Source: an uncultured Pseudanabaenaceae cyanobacterium (GTDB taxonomy: Bacteria > Cyanobacteriota > Cyanobacteriia > PCC-9006 > JAAUQQ01). From it: DNA of 5,863 nucleotides. Location: assembly GCA_938015405.1 (NCBI GenBank), contig CALLPZ010000191.1, positions 1 through 5,863 on the forward strand. The letters run 5' to 3'. Each line of letters begins with the position of its first letter. The stretch's first letter is position 1. The position numbers and the translations under genes were made by a program. The notes under the pieces are model-generated. The model was given only the letters and a program-made list of their open reading frames with translations, did not search any database and was not told the origin of the DNA. Below, piece after piece: positions 4,928 through 5,863 of this stretch.

Positions 4928-5863
4928 ATGGAACTGCTCATCACCGGGGCTGCATCTCCCCGAGGCAAAGCTACCCTTCTCGAGGCCTTAGCCCAGGGAC
5001 ACAACGTTCTGGCTGTCATCTCCCCAGCCGAACAACGGCCCAGCGAGATTACGACCCATGCCAACCTCACCTGGCTGAGTCTTGACTGGCTAGAAGACAC
5101 GGGGCGAGATGCGATCGCAGCACTCAAAAATATCGATGCTGTGATTCATGTCGATGAAGTGCAGACCGGCCCCTTTGAGCGCCACTACCTCGGAACCGTG
5201 CAAACAACGGAGCGACTGCTCCAGGCGATGATGCGCAGCAAGGTACGTCGCCTTGTGCTGACCAGTTCATTGGCAGTCTATGGCTATGGGCAACTCACCA
5301 AAGATCAACTGTTGGATGAGACCAGCCCCCTAGAGTTTGCCCTGGAGCAGCGCAGTCCCTATGTGCAGGCCAAGCTCATGCAGGAAGCCTTGCTGTGCAG
5401 CTTTAACGGCTGCTGGGGTGGCCAAGCGACGATCCTACGACCCGGTTTCAGCTATGGCCCCCAACAGCTATGGCAACCCATCCTCGGCTTAGCGGATAGC
5501 AAATCTAAAGACCAGGACCCTTCAGATGCTTTAGCAACTGATTCGATACCAGCCCGGCGATATTGGCAGATTAGTCCCCAGGGCAGCCTACCTTTGTTGT
5601 ATGAAGAACATTTTGCGACTGCAGCAGTGGCGGCCCTCGCCCCCACTGCCATTGGCGAGACCTTCAACCTAGTCGACGATTATCTGCCAAGCCGAGCCGA
5701 CTACGGTCGTGCTGTCAGCGGCATCATCCCAACGCCCCAGGCTCGGCCCATCCCCTGGTCCATCGCCCAGGCAGCAGAACGCCTGCAGCGACATACCGGA
5801 ATTTCCTTACCCAGTCTGCCGCGAGGGCTAGACCATCAGTCCCTCAACGCCAGCTTTAAGCCA
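4928..5863 (+). CDS. Extended short-chain dehydrogenase / NAD-dependent epimerase-dehydratase family protein, 3' truncated by window edge
   Basis: The frame is open from the ATG at 4928 to the window edge, 312 codons with no stop. Start: MELLITGAA places the first Rossmann strand at residue 3, as usual. Family members use NAD(P) to epimerise, dehydrate or reduce nucleotide sugars or related substrates. Seen: TGAASPRG (6-13) is the cofactor loop, but the middle Gly of TGxxGxxG is Ser10. D70 to H74 (DAVIH) is the strand 4 region. GTVQTTERLL (89-98) matches GTxNLLEAA. The catalytic triad is intact: S114 in LTSSLAVYG, and Y145/K149 in SPYVQAK. LRPGFSYGP (170-178) follows. Residues 190-211 are a charged insert, and the usual HVDDVA motif is replaced by LYEEHFA (224-230). 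It may supply a sugar for the adjoining polysaccharide genes, but it lies beyond the probable terminator, so the link is by neighbourhood only. The divergence also allows an atypical SDR or a non-enzymatic role. Family secure; reaction unknown. Confidence 0.85.
   Translation, partial: MELLITGAASPRGKATLLEALAQGHNVLAVISPAEQRPSEITTHANLTWLSLDWLEDTGRDAIAALKNIDAVIHVDEVQTGPFERHYLGTVQTTERLLQAMMRSKVRRLVLTSSLAVYGYGQLTKDQLLDETSPLEFALEQRSPYVQAKLMQEALLCSFNGCWGGQATILRPGFSYGPQQLWQPILGLADSKSKDQDPSDALATDSIPARRYWQISPQGSLPLLYEEHFATAAVAALAPTAIGETFNLVDDYLPSRADYGRAVSGIIPTPQARPIPWSIAQAAERLQRHTGISLPSLPRGLDHQSLNASFKP
5111..5118. repeat. HIP1 palindrome GCGATCGC
   Basis: Exact copy (flanked T/A) in the epimerase-like gene. 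Confidence 0.8.

Noticed and set aside
4766..4943. Shared 10-mer CTGCTCATCA at 4766-4775 and 4934-4943
   Set aside because: One copy is in a hairpin and the other encodes residues of the SDR Rossmann strand. The flanks differ, so chance is the simplest reading.
5452..5667. Minus-strand frame inside the epimerase-like gene
   Set aside because: The + strand frame here carries conserved SDR segments; the minus frame has none.
1..5863. CRISPR arrays, tRNA or rRNA genes, insertion sequences, toxin-antitoxin or phage genes
   Set aside because: I looked for repeated spacers, cloverleaf elements, transposase motifs and terminal inverted repeats and saw none.

Overview
This window looks like a cyanobacterial chromosome segment. 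The palindrome GCGATCGC (HIP1, a repeat hugely over-represented in many cyanobacterial genomes) occurs six times, starting at 412, 3045, 3294, 3703, 4422 and 5111. That is far above chance for 5.9 kb, and the protein families and weak or absent Shine-Dalgarno sites fit the same assignment. I cannot name the genus. All supported genes are on the + strand.

Layout: (1) 1-552 is the 3' end of a glycoside hydrolase family 9 (cellulase-type) gene whose start lies outside the window. (2) 553-805 is a 253-nt non-coding gap with two inverted repeats. (3) 806-2113 encodes a GT-B fold, family 4 glycosyltransferase. (4) 2139-3494 encodes a multi-pass Wzx-type polysaccharide flippase, 25 nt downstream of the transferase. 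(5) 3495-3608 is a short gap with a 10-nt direct repeat. (6) 3609-4718 encodes a GT-A fold, family 2 glycosyltransferase with a hydrophobic C-terminal region. (7) 4719-4927 is a gap holding a strong inverted repeat, probably the end of the transcription unit. (8) 4928-5863 is the 5' part of an extended short-chain dehydrogenase/epimerase-like gene that runs off the window.

Together the genes read as part of a surface or extracellular polysaccharide locus. The two glycosyltransferases would build a lipid-linked oligosaccharide at the cytoplasmic face, the flippase would move it across the membrane, the epimerase-like protein may supply or modify a nucleotide sugar, and the GH9 enzyme may trim a beta-glucan. 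No polymerase (Wzy), priming transferase, co-polymerase (Wzc) or outer-membrane exporter (Wza) is visible, so the locus must continue elsewhere if it is a complete Wzx/Wzy pathway. The sugar product cannot be deduced from sequence alone.

I do not see an obviously new biological system. The points most worth following are the divergent epimerase-like protein, the GH9 gene beside polysaccharide export genes, and the inverted repeats in the gaps and at one stop codon.
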